64,000 bases of DNA from CAKSQF01 sp964568425. GTDB lineage: Bacteria; Bacillota; Clostridia; Oscillospirales; CAG-272. Positions 7,200 to 16,712 of this stretch are shown piece after piece; positions within the stretch are counted from its first letter, which is position 1, and every line of letters starts with the position of its first letter. The notes below the pieces were generated by a model. That model saw only the letters and a list, made by a program, of their open reading frames with translations. It did not search any database and had not been told where the DNA came from. Position numbers and translations under genes: made by a program. Location: assembly GCA_964568425.1 (NCBI GenBank), contig CAZMPO010000002.1, positions 62,001-126,000 on the forward strand. The letters are read 5' to 3'.

Positions 7200-9032
7200 A
7201 TGAATCAAAAAACAGGACAGGGAAGGTCGGGCGGTGTTTTCGCAATGCTCCTTGATTTTTTGCGAGGAAGCAAGCGATATTATATCATGACCGTCCTTTC
7301 GGTTATCATAAATTCTTTTGCCGACATGATAAATCCGCAGATAATCGCCTTTACGATCGATCATGTCATCGACAGCAAGACCCCCGATCAAAGATCTGTT
7401 TTTACAAAGATCGCAGACAGACTCGGCGGCACTGAGTATCTTGGCGAGCACCTTTGGCTTATCGCTCTGGCAATCGTTGCGGTATCGCTCATCTCGGCAC
7501 TGTCGAATTTCTTTTACAGAATGTCGCATACGAGAGCCGCCGAATCGACCGTTCGCACCATGCGCAACATGATATTTCATCATATCGAGCATCTGCCGCT
7601 TTCTTGGCACACGCAAAATCGAACCGGCGATATCATTCAGCGTGCGACCTCGGATGTCGATGTCGTCAAGCGTTTTCTGTCCGAACAGCTCGTCGCCATC
7701 TTTGAGATCGTCATAATGCTGACCCTCTCGCTTTATTTTATGTTTTCGATGAACACATCGCTTGCCTTTATTGCCGTCCTGACGATGCCCGTGATAATCG
7801 GCTATTCCGCGATATTTCACAGCATGATCGGCAAAAGATTTGAGATATGCGATGAAAATGAAGGAAAACTGTCATCTATCGTGCAGGAAAATCTGACGGG
7901 GGTTCGCGTTGTACGCGCATTTGGCAGAGAGGCACGCGAGCGCGAAAAATTCGCCGATCAAAACAACCACTACTCTAAAATGCGGCTGAGACTCGGAGTG
8001 GTGCTTGCGGCATTTTGGAGCTCGTCCGATCTGATATCCGGACTTCAGGTAATGCTCGTTGTCGTCTTCGGCGCGCTCAAGTGCACAAAGGGCGAGATGA
8101 CGGCTGGCGATTATATCGCATTCATTTCGTATAACTCGATGATCGTATGGCCGATCAGACGCCTTGGCAGAATGATATCCGAGCTTAGTAAGGCAAATGT
8201 CTCCATGGGACGAATCCACTCTGTTTTGTCGACGGATATCGAGCAGGACACTAATGGTGCCTCGGAGGTCGATATGCACGGCGATATCGTTTTTGATCAT
8301 GTCAGCTTTTCTTATGACGGCACCACAGACGTGCTCTGCGATGTCAGCTTTTGCCATCGTGCGGGACAGACGCTCGGCATACTCGGCGGTACGGGATCGG
8401 GAAAATCGACGATAGTTGCCCTGCTTGACAGACTTTACGATCTGCCCGAGGGCGGAGGAAAGATTACCATCGGCGGAGTTGACATCAAAAATATCAAGAC
8501 AGATCATCTTCGAAAAAATATCGGACTCGTTCTCCAAGAGCCTTTCCTTTTCTCACGCACGATCCGTGAAAATATCGAGCTTGCCTCTGATGATATATCT
8601 TTTGACGATGTCAAAGCGGCATCCCGGATCGCCTGCCTTGACAAAACGGTGGAGCATTTCGCAAATGGGTACGATACATTCGTCGGCGAGCGCGGCGTGA
8701 CCCTTTCGGGCGGACAGAAACAGCGTGCCGCGATAGCACGAATGATCGCCCAAAAGACGCCGATCATGGTGTTTGACGATTCACTCTCGGCTGTCGATAC
8801 CGAGACCGATGCCAAGATACGAGCATCGCTTGCCGAGCATACAAGCGGCGCAAGCGTGATACTTATCGCGCACAGGATAACGACCGTCATGCACGCAGAT
8901 CAGATCATTGTCCTCGATAAGGGCAGGATAGTCGAGTCGGGAAGGCATGACGAGCTTGTCGCAAGGGGCGGACTTTACGCCGAGATCTACTCGGTACAGA
9001 CGAATATGCAAAATGGGGGTGAGCATCGTTGA
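7200..9032 (+). CDS. ABC exporter half-transporter, subunit 1
   Basis: The 610-residue protein fuses a six-helix type IV exporter membrane domain (about residues 20-320) to an ATPase domain (about 360-600). Walker A is GGTGSGKST, the Q-loop LQEP, the signature LSGGQKQR and the H-loop IAHRITTV. After Walker B there is Asp in place of the catalytic Glu (VFDDSLSAVD), which is the usual mark of the non-hydrolysing site in heterodimeric exporters such as TM287/288 and BmrCD. The start is the ATG at 7200 after TTTTTCGGAGA. It overlaps the next gene by 4 bp and the two should form one transporter. Substrate unknown, likely a drug, lipid or peptide. Confidence 0.9.
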   Translation: MNQKTGQGRSGGVFAMLLDFLRGSKRYYIMTVLSVIINSFADMINPQIIAFTIDHVIDSKTPDQRSVFTKIADRLGGTEYLGEHLWLIALAIVAVSLISALSNFFYRMSHTRAAESTVRTMRNMIFHHIEHLPLSWHTQNRTGDIIQRATSDVDVVKRFLSEQLVAIFEIVIMLTLSLYFMFSMNTSLAFIAVLTMPVIIGYSAIFHSMIGKRFEICDENEGKLSSIVQENLTGVRVVRAFGREAREREKFADQNNHYSKMRLRLGVVLAAFWSSSDLISGLQVMLVVVFGALKCTKGEMTAGDYIAFISYNSMIVWPIRRLGRMISELSKANVSMGRIHSVLSTDIEQDTNGASEVDMHGDIVFDHVSFSYDGTTDVLCDVSFCHRAGQTLGILGGTGSGKSTIVALLDRLYDLPEGGGKITIGGVDIKNIKTDHLRKNIGLVLQEPFLFSRTIRENIELASDDISFDDVKAASRIACLDKTVEHFANGYDTFVGERGVTLSGGQKQRAAIARMIAQKTPIMVFDDSLSAVDTETDAKIRASLAEHTSGASVILIAHRITTVMHADQIIVLDKGRIVESGRHDELVARGGLYAEIYSVQTNMQNGGEHR

Positions 9033-10873
9033 CCTCGGCTGAAAAATCAAACGACAAAAAAGATAAAAAGAGCGGCAAGATTCGCTTTTTCGGTATACCG
9101 AAGCTCCTTCCTTATCTGAAAAAATACAGAGGGCTCTACATCGCAATGCTCCTTTTGCAACTTGCGGTCAGCGGCATAGACATACTCTTGCCCTTCTTTC
9201 AGAGTTATGCGATAAATACATTTGTCGGCGAGGGTGCTCTTGCGACCTTTGCGTCATTTGTCGTCTTTTATGTGGCAACGCTGATCGTTTCGACCGTCAT
9301 AAACTTCGGGGTGACCTATCTTGCAAACCTGATCGAGGAAAAGCTCGACAAGGATCTGCGTGAGAGATCGTTCAACCATTTGCAGACCCTGTCGTTCTCC
9401 TATTTCAATCAAAACAGCGTCGGATATATCCATTCAAGGATAATGAGCGATACGACGAGTATCGGCGAGATCGTGACATGGTACATCATCGACGGAGTGT
9501 GGCAGTTTTCGTATGTCATAGGCGCGGCGATCGTAATGCTTGTGATCAGTCCAAAGCTTGCTCTGCTCATTCTCTCGATAATCCCCGTAGTCGTGGTGCT
9601 CGTCTCTTTCCTTCAAAAGAAGCTTACCGTCATGAATCGCAACATAAGGGATATCAACTCGAAAATATCGGGCGATTTCAATGAAATGATCACGGGCGCA
9701 AAGACGGTAAAATCGCTTGTCGTCGAGGATAAGATCGAGGGCTCGTTCAGAAAGAATAACGCGAATATGCGTGCAACCTCGATAAGGGCGGCAAGAGTTC
9801 GCGCACTTTTCGGCTCGATCGTGATATTTGCCTCCTCACTCGCACTTGCCATCGTGCTTTGGCAGGGCGGCAAGCTGACCCGCGAGGGTCTGATGCTCGT
9901 CGGTACGCTGTCGATGCTCATGACCTACGCACAGGGAATCATCGAACCCGTGCGCTGGCTTGTCGATTCGCTGTCGGGGATGATCTCGGTAAAGGTCAAC
10001 ATCGAAAGACTCACGACACTGCTTGAAACAAGCTCGGATGTTGTCGACAGCCCCGAGGTAATAGAAAAATACGGCACGACATTTGAACCCAAACGCGAGA
10101 ATTGGGAGAGCCTTTCGGGCGATATAGAATTTGATGATGTCAGCTTTCACTATCCCGACGGACAGGAGAGCGTGCTCGAACATTTTTCACTGAAGATCCC
10201 GAAGGGATCGAACATTGCGATCGTCGGAGAGACGGGCGCGGGCAAGTCGACACTTGCAAATCTTGTGTGTCGATTTTACGAGCCGACAGAGGGCAGGGTA
10301 CTTATCGACGGCAGAGATGTCCGCGAGCGCTCACAGCTGTGGCTCCACAGCAATATCGGCTATGTGCTCCAAACACCGCATCTTTTCTCGGGTACGGTTC
10401 GCGAGAATCTCCTTTATGCGAAACCGAACGCTACCGATGACGAAATAAACGAGGCATTAAAACGCGTATCTGCCGATGCCGTTGTTGGCAAAATGGATAA
10501 GGGGCTTGACAGTGAGGTGGGTGAGGGTGGAGATATGCTTTCAACCGGCGAAAAACAGCTGATCTCATTTGCACGAGCTATCCTTGCCGACCCGGCGATA
10601 CTCATTCTTGACGAGGCGACCGCATCGGTCGACACACTAACCGAAAAGAAGATACAAAATGCCATCTCGGAGATCACGAGAGAGCGGACATCGATAGTAA
10701 TCGCACACCGACTTTCGACAGTTGTCGATGCCGACAGGATACTTGTCGTAAAGGACGGCAAAATAATCGAGTCGGGCAAACACGCCGAACTGATGGCGGC
10801 AGGCGGACATTATTACAAGCTGTATACAAGGCAGTATGAAGAGGATGCCGTAAGGACCGCTTTCAGTGACTGA
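9029..10873 (+). CDS. ABC exporter half-transporter, subunit 2
   Basis: The 614-residue partner has six membrane segments (about residues 30-330) and an ATPase domain (about 370-600). Walker A is GETGAGKST and Walker B LILDEATASVD with the catalytic Glu intact, but the signature is LSTGEKQ rather than LSGGQ. The altered signature faces the Asp-bearing site of subunit 1, so the two proteins together give one consensus and one degenerate ATP site. The start is a TTG whose last two bases overlap the previous TGA (TTGA), about nine bases after GGGGG, which implies translational coupling. Confidence 0.9.
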   Translation: MTSAEKSNDKKDKKSGKIRFFGIPKLLPYLKKYRGLYIAMLLLQLAVSGIDILLPFFQSYAINTFVGEGALATFASFVVFYVATLIVSTVINFGVTYLANLIEEKLDKDLRERSFNHLQTLSFSYFNQNSVGYIHSRIMSDTTSIGEIVTWYIIDGVWQFSYVIGAAIVMLVISPKLALLILSIIPVVVVLVSFLQKKLTVMNRNIRDINSKISGDFNEMITGAKTVKSLVVEDKIEGSFRKNNANMRATSIRAARVRALFGSIVIFASSLALAIVLWQGGKLTREGLMLVGTLSMLMTYAQGIIEPVRWLVDSLSGMISVKVNIERLTTLLETSSDVVDSPEVIEKYGTTFEPKRENWESLSGDIEFDDVSFHYPDGQESVLEHFSLKIPKGSNIAIVGETGAGKSTLANLVCRFYEPTEGRVLIDGRDVRERSQLWLHSNIGYVLQTPHLFSGTVRENLLYAKPNATDDEINEALKRVSADAVVGKMDKGLDSEVGEGGDMLSTGEKQLISFARAILADPAILILDEATASVDTLTEKKIQNAISEITRERTSIVIAHRLSTVVDADRILVVKDGKIIESGKHAELMAAGGHYYKLYTRQYEEDAVRTAFSD

Positions 10874-10891
10874 TACGGAGATTGTTGCAGA

Positions 10892-11812
10892 ATGATAAAA
10901 ACACGAATTTGTTCACTGTCCGAAGTGACCGACGATATGCTGAAATTTGCGGTAATTGCCGCAAGATACGATCAAAAATGGATCTTTTGCCGACATCGCG
11001 AGCGTGTGACATGGGAGATACCCGGCGGACATCGTGAGAGCGGTGAAACGATCGAGGAGTGCGCAAAGCGTGAACTTTGGGAAGAAACCGGGGCATGCTG
11101 TGATGAGATCAAAAAGATCTCTGCCTACTCGGTCGATCGAGATGGTCAGCTGAGCTACGGCGTGCTGTTTTATGCCGAACTCGATAATATCGGAACTGTT
11201 CCGTCCTTTAGCGAGATCGCCGAAACATGCCTCTTTGACTCGATTCCAAGCGAACTTACATGCCCCGAGATCTATCCCGTCCTCTATCGCACGGTTCAGG
11301 GATGGCTGAATCTGCAAAGCGGCGCGGGCGAGCTTTGGGATGTTTACGACGAGGAGCGCAGACTGACAGGCAGACATGTGCGGCGAGGCGATATCATACA
11401 AAAGGGTGATTATCATCTGTCGGTGCATGTTTGGATGCAAAACTTCAAGGGCGAGTTCCTTTTGACAAAGCGCGCACCGAATAAAGGGTATCCGAATATG
11501 TGGGAATCGACAGGTGGTGCGGCGATCGCGGGGGACGACAGTCTCGCCGCCGCTATGCGCGAGGTCAGAGAAGAAACCGGACTTTCTCTTGATAAAGACA
11601 GGGGAAGATGTGTCTTTTCGTTCAAAGGTGAAGACGATTTCCTTGATGTTTGGCTGTTTGAGCAGGACTTTGACCTCTCGGATGTCGTTTTGCTTGAGGG
11701 CGAGACGATCGACAAAATGTATGCCGATGTTGAAACGATCAAATGCCTCGCATCGGAAGGTCGACTTGTACCCTATGCTTATCTTTATCAACTGTTTGAA
11801 TTGACTAAATAA
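10892..11812 (+). CDS. tandem Nudix-domain protein
   Basis: The 306-residue protein holds two Nudix folds. The first box (residues 46-68, GHRESGE then RELWEETGA) is canonical. The second (209-231, GAAIAGD then REVREETGL) has Asp in place of the first Glu but keeps REVREETG. Each should bind Mg and cleave a nucleoside diphosphate linked to another moiety. The second domain with its lead (EERRLTGRHVRRGDIIQKG) resembles the IPP-isomerase/YfcD type of Nudix protein. It begins 18 bp after the ABC operon and is probably cotranscribed with it. Substrates are unknown. Confidence 0.85.
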   Translation: MIKTRICSLSEVTDDMLKFAVIAARYDQKWIFCRHRERVTWEIPGGHRESGETIEECAKRELWEETGACCDEIKKISAYSVDRDGQLSYGVLFYAELDNIGTVPSFSEIAETCLFDSIPSELTCPEIYPVLYRTVQGWLNLQSGAGELWDVYDEERRLTGRHVRRGDIIQKGDYHLSVHVWMQNFKGEFLLTKRAPNKGYPNMWESTGGAAIAGDDSLAAAMREVREETGLSLDKDRGRCVFSFKGEDDFLDVWLFEQDFDLSDVVLLEGETIDKMYADVETIKCLASEGRLVPYAYLYQLFELTK

Positions 11813-11846
11813 AAAGCAGGATGGTTTTAATTGCCATCCTGCTTTT
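11812..11846. terminator. bidirectional terminator between the Nudix gene and rsmA
   Basis: AAAAGCAGGATGG (11812-11824) pairs with CCATCCTGCTTTT (11834-11846). The A run on one side and T run on the other serve both convergent genes; the stem covers the rsmA stop codon. Confidence 0.88.
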
Positions 11847-12702
11847 GCATTAGATAAATTTTGTCCGAAACGCTCGCGAAAGCTGCAATGTCAAGCTTTT
11901 CGCCGCGCACTGTCGCCTCAAATCCGCATGAAGTGACGGCAGATGTCAGGGTATCCTTTGAAAGATTCGGAAAAGCGGCGGATAGTGCATTCACAAGCGT
12001 TTTGCGTCGCTGTCCGAATGCGGCTTTTATGACCTTGAAAAAAAGCTCTGTGTCGATCGGACTTACCGGCGGTGTGTCGTACAGCTCTATTTGAACGACC
12101 GCGCTGTCGACCTTCGGAGCGGGTACGAAATTGCCCGCGGTGACCGTAAAGAGTCGTTTTGCTCTTCCGTAATAGGCAATTGAAGCCGTTACCGCGCCGT
12201 AAAGCGACGATCCCGCAGGGGCGGTCAGCCTGTCTGCCACCTCTTTTTGCACCATCACCGTGATCTTGTCGAAAGAGATGCCCGATTCGAGCAGGAACAT
12301 GAGTATCGGCGTCGTTATGTAATAGGGAAGATTTGCGCAAACCGATACTGTGCGGCAGTCGGAAAAATGCTCATCAATAAGTGCTTTCAGATCGACCTTG
12401 AGAATGTCCGAGTGTATAACGCTGACATTGTCGAATTCGGCAAGTGTTTTGTCGAGTATCGGGATAAGCGTGTCGTCGATCTCGACCGTGACGACCTTTT
12501 TCGCGCGCTTGCACAGCTCGCATGTGAGAGTGCCGATGCCCGGTCCTATCTCGAGGACGCCGCTGTCCTCGTCTGTCGATGAATCGGCGATCTTTTCGAC
12601 GACCGATGCGTTTATGAGAAAATTCTGCCCGAATTTCTTTTTGAATGATGTTCCTTCGTCCCCGAGCAGGGAACGGATCACTGACAGATCTGTGAGCTTC
12701 AT
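11827..12702 (-). CDS. rsmA: 16S rRNA (adenine1518/1519-N6)-dimethyltransferase
   Basis: The 291-residue enzyme dimethylates two adjacent adenines in the 3' hairpin of 16S rRNA using S-adenosylmethionine. Visible marks are the start FKKKFGQNFLIN, the SAM motif VLEIGPGIGTLT and the catalytic NLPYYITTPI. The correct start is the ATG at 12702 after AAAGGAAAGGA; the open frame upstream runs through a tRNA gene and is not coding. The length is normal for KsgA/RsmA. It lies just downstream of tRNA-Thr on the same strand. Confidence 0.95.
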   Translation of the reverse strand: MKLTDLSVIRSLLGDEGTSFKKKFGQNFLINASVVEKIADSSTDEDSGVLEIGPGIGTLTCELCKRAKKVVTVEIDDTLIPILDKTLAEFDNVSVIHSDILKVDLKALIDEHFSDCRTVSVCANLPYYITTPILMFLLESGISFDKITVMVQKEVADRLTAPAGSSLYGAVTASIAYYGRAKRLFTVTAGNFVPAPKVDSAVVQIELYDTPPVSPIDTELFFKVIKAAFGQRRKTLVNALSAAFPNLSKDTLTSAVTSCGFEATVRGEKLDIAAFASVSDKIYLMQKQDGN

Positions 12703-12733
12703 GAGCAATCCTTTCCTTTGATTTGTATAACGA

Positions 12734-12762
12734 AATCCCCAAAGGCATAACCTTTGGGGATT
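12734..12762 (-). terminator. hairpin after tRNA-Thr
   Basis: AATCCCCAAAGG and its perfect complement CCTTTGGGGATT enclose CATAA. It abuts the CCA end of the tRNA; the following T run is short, so some readthrough into rsmA is possible. Confidence 0.7.
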
Positions 12763-12837
12763 GGAGCTGGTAGCCGGACTTGAACCGGCGACCTGCTGAT
12801 TACGAATCAGCTGCTCTACCAACTGAGCCATACCAGC
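12762..12837 (-). tRNA. tRNA-Thr (anticodon CGT)
   Basis: A 76-base cloverleaf is seen: acceptor GCTGGTA with TACCAGC, D arm GCTC-AGTTGGTA-GAGC, anticodon loop TTCGTAA, T arm CCGG-TTCAAGT-CCGG, with encoded CCA (12762-12764). The anticodon CGT reads ACG. Confidence 0.96.
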
Positions 12838-12859
12838 ACATATTTTCGCTGACTTACAC

Positions 12860-12888
12860 AGTATACCATATTTTTTGACATTTGTCAA
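12860..12888 (-). promoter_or_regulatory. promoter of tRNA-Thr
   Basis: Minus-strand TTGACA (12883-12888), 17-bp spacer, TATACT (12860-12865), 22 bp before the tRNA. Confidence 0.82.
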
Positions 12889-12910
12889 TAGCTTTTCACA
12901 AATTTTTGAT

Positions 12911-12944
12911 TTTTCCCCAACATCCTTTCGGATGTTGGGGAAAA
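12911..12944 (-). terminator. terminator of the pyruvate oxidoreductase gene
   Basis: TTTTCCCCAACATCC and GGATGTTGGGGAAAA form a perfect 15-bp stem with a TTTC loop, 16 bp after the gene's stop codon on the minus strand. Confidence 0.92.
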
Positions 12945-12960
12945 ATTCTAATTATAGAAA

Positions 12961-15900
12961 TTATTCGTTGTAGAGATTGCCGAGCTTGGTAAGTCTGTCG
13001 TACTTAGCCTTTGCATTCTCCTCAGCTTTTGCGAAGAGCTCTTTTGCTCTTTCGGGGAAGGACTGAGCAAGACGTGCGTAACGGGTCTCACCTGTGATAA
13101 ATTCCTGATAGCTTGCGGTCGGAGCCTTGCTGTCAAGCGAGAACTTGTTGCCCTCTGCTGCAGGATTGTAGCGGAAGAGGTGCCAGTAGCCTGCCTCGAC
13201 AGCCTTCTTCATCTCGCTCTGGCAGTTGGTCATACCGCCCTTGACACCGTGCATTTCGCAGGGTGCGTAGCCGATGATGAGCGAAGGTCCGGGATATGCC
13301 TCAGCCTCGGCGATTGCCTTGATGCACTGATTCATATCAGCACCCATAGCGATCTGAGCAACGTAAACATAACCGTAGGACATTGCGATCTCAGCGAGAT
13401 TCTTCTTGCCGATCGCCTTACCTGCTGCCGCGAACTGTGCGACCTGACCGAGGTTGGATGCCTTCGATGCCTGTCCGCCGGTGTTCGAGTAGACCTCGGT
13501 ATCGAATACCATGACGTTTACATTCTCGCCCTGTGCGAGCACGTGGTCGAGACCGCCGAATCCGATGTCGTATGCCCAACCGTCGCCACCGAAGATCCAA
13601 ACAGATTTCTTTGCAAGGAAGTCCTTTTCAGCAAGGATCTTCTTTGCAAGCTCGCCGCATGTCGGGCACTCAACAACTGCCTCAAGAGCAGATACAAGTG
13701 CGTCTGTTGCGACAGCGTTTGCCTTGCCGTCGTCCTTGCTTGCAAGATATGCGTCGATAGCAGTCTTTACAGCGTCGGATGTGGTAACATTTGCAAGCTC
13801 GGTTACATAGCCGATAAGCTTCTCGCGGAGTGCGTTCTGACCGACATACATACCGTAGCCGTGCTCAGCGTTGTCCTCGAAGAGCGAGTTAGCCCATGCG
13901 GGACCTCTGCCGCTGTCCTTGTTTACCGTGTAAGGAGTTGCGGGAGCAGAGCCACCCCAAATGGAGGAGCATCCCGTAGCGTTCGAAATGTACATTCTCT
14001 CGCCGAAGAGCTGTGTGATAAGACGTGCGTAAGAGGTCTCTGCACAGCCTGCGCAAGAGCCGGAGAATTCAAGCAGCGGCTGATTGAACTGCGAGCCCTT
14101 GACCGAGTTGTCTGCAAAAGGAGTTTCCTTCTTCGAAACGTTTGCGACAGCATAGTCGAATACTGGCTGCTGATCGAGCTGAGTTTCCTGAGGAACCATC
14201 TCGAGAGCGCCAACCTTACATACCTTAACGCAGAGAGCGCATCCCATACAATCAAGCGGAGATACTGCGATCGTGAACTTGTAGTTCTCGCAGCCCTTGC
14301 CGATCATCTTTGCGGTGAACTTTGTTGCCTCGGGAGCAGCCTCTGCCTCCTCTGCAGTCATTGCGAAGGGACGGATGGTAGCGTGCGGACATACAAAAGA
14401 ACACATGTTGCACTGGATACACTTTTCAGCATGCCATACGGGAACGGTAACGGCAACGCCGCGCTTCTCGTAAGCGGCAGCACCCTGCGGGAACGTACCG
14501 TCTGCCATATCCTTGAATGTAGATACGGGCAGGCTGTCGCCGTTCATCTTTCCGACGGGGTTGAGGATCTCCTTGACGAACTTAACAAGCTCGGGACGGT
14601 TGCCCTCAACGACTTCCTCGACGGGCGTGGGATCAAGGCTCTTCCAAGACTCGGGAACGTCGACCTTAACGATCGCGTCAACACCTGCGTCGATAGCCTT
14701 GTAGTTCAGCTCAACGACCGCCTCGCCCTTCTTGAGGTAGGACTTCTTAGCCATGTACTTCATGTACTCGATAGCCTGATCGATGGGCATGATGTTTGCA
14801 AGCTTGAAGAATGCGGACTGGAGAATGGTGTTGGTGCGCTTGCCCATACCGATCTCAAGTGCCTTGTCTATAGCGTTGATGATGTAGAAGCTGATGTTGT
14901 TGTTGGCAATGTATGCCTTTGCCTCTGCGGGGAGGTGCTTGTCAAGCTCCTCGGGTGTCCACTGGCAGTTGAGCAGGAACGTACCGCCGGGCTTTACATC
15001 GTTGACGATCTTGTAGCCCTTGACCATGTAAGAAGGTGTGTGGCATGCAACAAAATCGGCTTTGTTGATGTAGTAGGGAGATTTGATCGGCTTGTCGCCA
15101 AAACGCAGGTGCGAGATGGTTACACCGCCGGTCTTCTTGGAGTCATACTGGAAGTATGCCTGAATGAACTTGTCGGTGTGGTCACCGATGATCTTGATCG
15201 AGTTCTTGTTTGCGCCGACTGTACCGTCACCGCCAAGACCCCAGAACTTGCAGGAGATGGTTCCCTTTGCCGCCGTATCCGGAACAGCCTTTTCGGGAAG
15301 CGAGAGACCTGTCAGGTCGTCTACGATGCCGAGCGTGAAGCCGTTCTTCGGCTCGTCGGCGTCGAGATTTTCATATGCCGCGAAGATGGATGCGGGAGTC
15401 GTGTCCTTCGAACCGAGTCCGTATCTGCCGCCGACGACCTTGATGCCCGATACGCCGCACTGCGAAAGAGCGGTGACAACATCGAGATAGAGCGGTTCGC
15501 CGAGTGCGCCCGGCTCTTTGGTACGGTCGAGGACTGCGATCTTCTTAACAGTCTCGGGAAGAACCTCGCAAAGCTTGCTTGCAACGAAAGGACGATAAAG
15601 GCGAACCTTTATGAGACCGACCTTCTCGCCTGCCGCGAGCTTGTAATCGATAACTTCCTCGATAACGTCGCATACCGAACCCATGGCAATGATGACCTTT
15701 TCGGCATCGGGTGCGCCGTAGTAGTTGAAGAGACCGTAATCGGTGCCCAGCTTTTCGTTGACCTTGCCCATGTACTCCTCGACGATTGCGGGAAGAGCAT
15801 CATAGTAGGGGTTGCATGCCTCTCTGTGCTGGAAGAAGATGTCGCCGTTTTCAGCCGAGCCGCGAAGAACGGGATGCTCGGGGTTGATCGCGCGTGCACG

Positions 15901-16530
15901 GAACTCGTTTACGGCGTCCATGTCGACCATCTCTGCAAGATCCTTGTAGTCCCAAACCTCGATCTTCTGGATCTCGTGCGAGGTACGGAAACCGTCAAAG
16001 AAGTTGATGAACGGAACGCGTCCCTTGATCGATGCAAGATGAGCGACCGCACCAAGGTCCATGATCTCCTGCTGGTTGGACTCAGCAAGCATTGCAAAAC
16101 CGGTCTGACGGCATGCGTATACGTCGGAGTGATCTCCGAAAATGTTGAGTGCGTGTGATGCTACACAGCGAGCGGAAACATGGAATACGCAGGGAAGCAG
16201 CTCGCCTGCGATCTTGTACATGTTCGGGATCATCAGAAGAAGACCCTGCGATGCCGTGTAGGTCGTGGTGAGCGCACCTGCTGCGAGTGAGCCGTGAACA
16301 GCACCTGCGGCACCTGCCTCCGACTGCATCTCAATGATCTTTACGCGCTCGCCGAAAATGTTGCGGGCAGGCTCGCCGAATACGTTTTTGTCGGTTGCCG
16401 ACCATGTATCGGTTACCTCTGCCATAGGCGATGAAGGTGTGATGGGGTAGATCGCTGCGACTTCAGTGAATGCATAAGACACATGAGCGGCGGCGGTGTT
16501 ACCGTCCATAGAAAGTTTTTTTCTTTCCAT
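12961..16530 (-). CDS. nifJ: pyruvate:ferredoxin (flavodoxin) oxidoreductase
   Basis: The 1189-residue single-chain enzyme oxidises pyruvate to acetyl-CoA and CO2 and reduces ferredoxin, a central step of anaerobic metabolism. In order: thiamine-binding domain I (from residue 1, with YPITPSSPMAE), domain II, the gamma domain (GLGGDGTVGANKNSIKII), an 8-Fe ferredoxin domain (CIQCNMCSFVCPH and CMGCALCVKVCKVG, about residues 690-770) and the thiamine diphosphate domain (GGDGWAYDIGFGGLDHV and YSNTGGQASK, about 965-1020). Length is normal. The ATG at 16530 follows GGAGGAC. It is monocistronic with its own promoter and strong terminator. The long open frames on the other strand are shadows. Confidence 0.97.
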   Translation of the reverse strand: MERKKLSMDGNTAAAHVSYAFTEVAAIYPITPSSPMAEVTDTWSATDKNVFGEPARNIFGERVKIIEMQSEAGAAGAVHGSLAAGALTTTYTASQGLLLMIPNMYKIAGELLPCVFHVSARCVASHALNIFGDHSDVYACRQTGFAMLAESNQQEIMDLGAVAHLASIKGRVPFINFFDGFRTSHEIQKIEVWDYKDLAEMVDMDAVNEFRARAINPEHPVLRGSAENGDIFFQHREACNPYYDALPAIVEEYMGKVNEKLGTDYGLFNYYGAPDAEKVIIAMGSVCDVIEEVIDYKLAAGEKVGLIKVRLYRPFVASKLCEVLPETVKKIAVLDRTKEPGALGEPLYLDVVTALSQCGVSGIKVVGGRYGLGSKDTTPASIFAAYENLDADEPKNGFTLGIVDDLTGLSLPEKAVPDTAAKGTISCKFWGLGGDGTVGANKNSIKIIGDHTDKFIQAYFQYDSKKTGGVTISHLRFGDKPIKSPYYINKADFVACHTPSYMVKGYKIVNDVKPGGTFLLNCQWTPEELDKHLPAEAKAYIANNNISFYIINAIDKALEIGMGKRTNTILQSAFFKLANIMPIDQAIEYMKYMAKKSYLKKGEAVVELNYKAIDAGVDAIVKVDVPESWKSLDPTPVEEVVEGNRPELVKFVKEILNPVGKMNGDSLPVSTFKDMADGTFPQGAAAYEKRGVAVTVPVWHAEKCIQCNMCSFVCPHATIRPFAMTAEEAEAAPEATKFTAKMIGKGCENYKFTIAVSPLDCMGCALCVKVCKVGALEMVPQETQLDQQPVFDYAVANVSKKETPFADNSVKGSQFNQPLLEFSGSCAGCAETSYARLITQLFGERMYISNATGCSSIWGGSAPATPYTVNKDSGRGPAWANSLFEDNAEHGYGMYVGQNALREKLIGYVTELANVTTSDAVKTAIDAYLASKDDGKANAVATDALVSALEAVVECPTCGELAKKILAEKDFLAKKSVWIFGGDGWAYDIGFGGLDHVLAQGENVNVMVFDTEVYSNTGGQASKASNLGQVAQFAAAGKAIGKKNLAEIAMSYGYVYVAQIAMGADMNQCIKAIAEAEAYPGPSLIIGYAPCEMHGVKGGMTNCQSEMKKAVEAGYWHLFRYNPAAEGNKFSLDSKAPTASYQEFITGETRYARLAQSFPERAKELFAKAEENAKAKYDRLTKLGNLYNE

Positions 16531-16584
16531 TACTTTTTTGTCCTCCGATATATATGTTTTGATATAATTCTATCAATCAATAGC

Positions 16585-16613
16585 ATTATACCACAAAAAT
16601 CCTCACTTGTAAA
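16585..16613 (-). promoter_or_regulatory. promoter of the pyruvate oxidoreductase gene
   Basis: Minus-strand TTTACA (16608-16613), 17-bp spacer, TATAAT (16585-16590). Confidence 0.8.
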
Positions 16614-16653
16614 GGGCTTTTCAAAAAAGAATTGTGGTTTTTTTGTAAATATG

Positions 16654-16684
16654 AAAAAATCGACTCATAAAGAGCCGATTTTTT
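16654..16684 (-). terminator. terminator of the Thr-rich lipoprotein gene
   Basis: Thirteen-base arms (16654-16666, 16672-16684) pair with one wobble and end in a T run on the minus strand. Confidence 0.85.
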
Positions 16685-16712
16685 CACAATAAAATGGTTT
16701 TAAGCTAGCCGA

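Noticed and set aside
12703..12888. N-terminal extension of the rsmA frame
   Set aside because: The extension is a translation of tRNA-Thr and its hairpin; the true start has a good ribosome binding site at 12702.
13180..16158. Open frame of 992 codons on the + strand opposite the pyruvate oxidoreductase gene
   Set aside because: It mirrors the codon pattern of the real gene on the other strand, has no ribosome binding site or recognisable domain, and its composition (rich in Cys, Val and Leu) is that of an antisense shadow.
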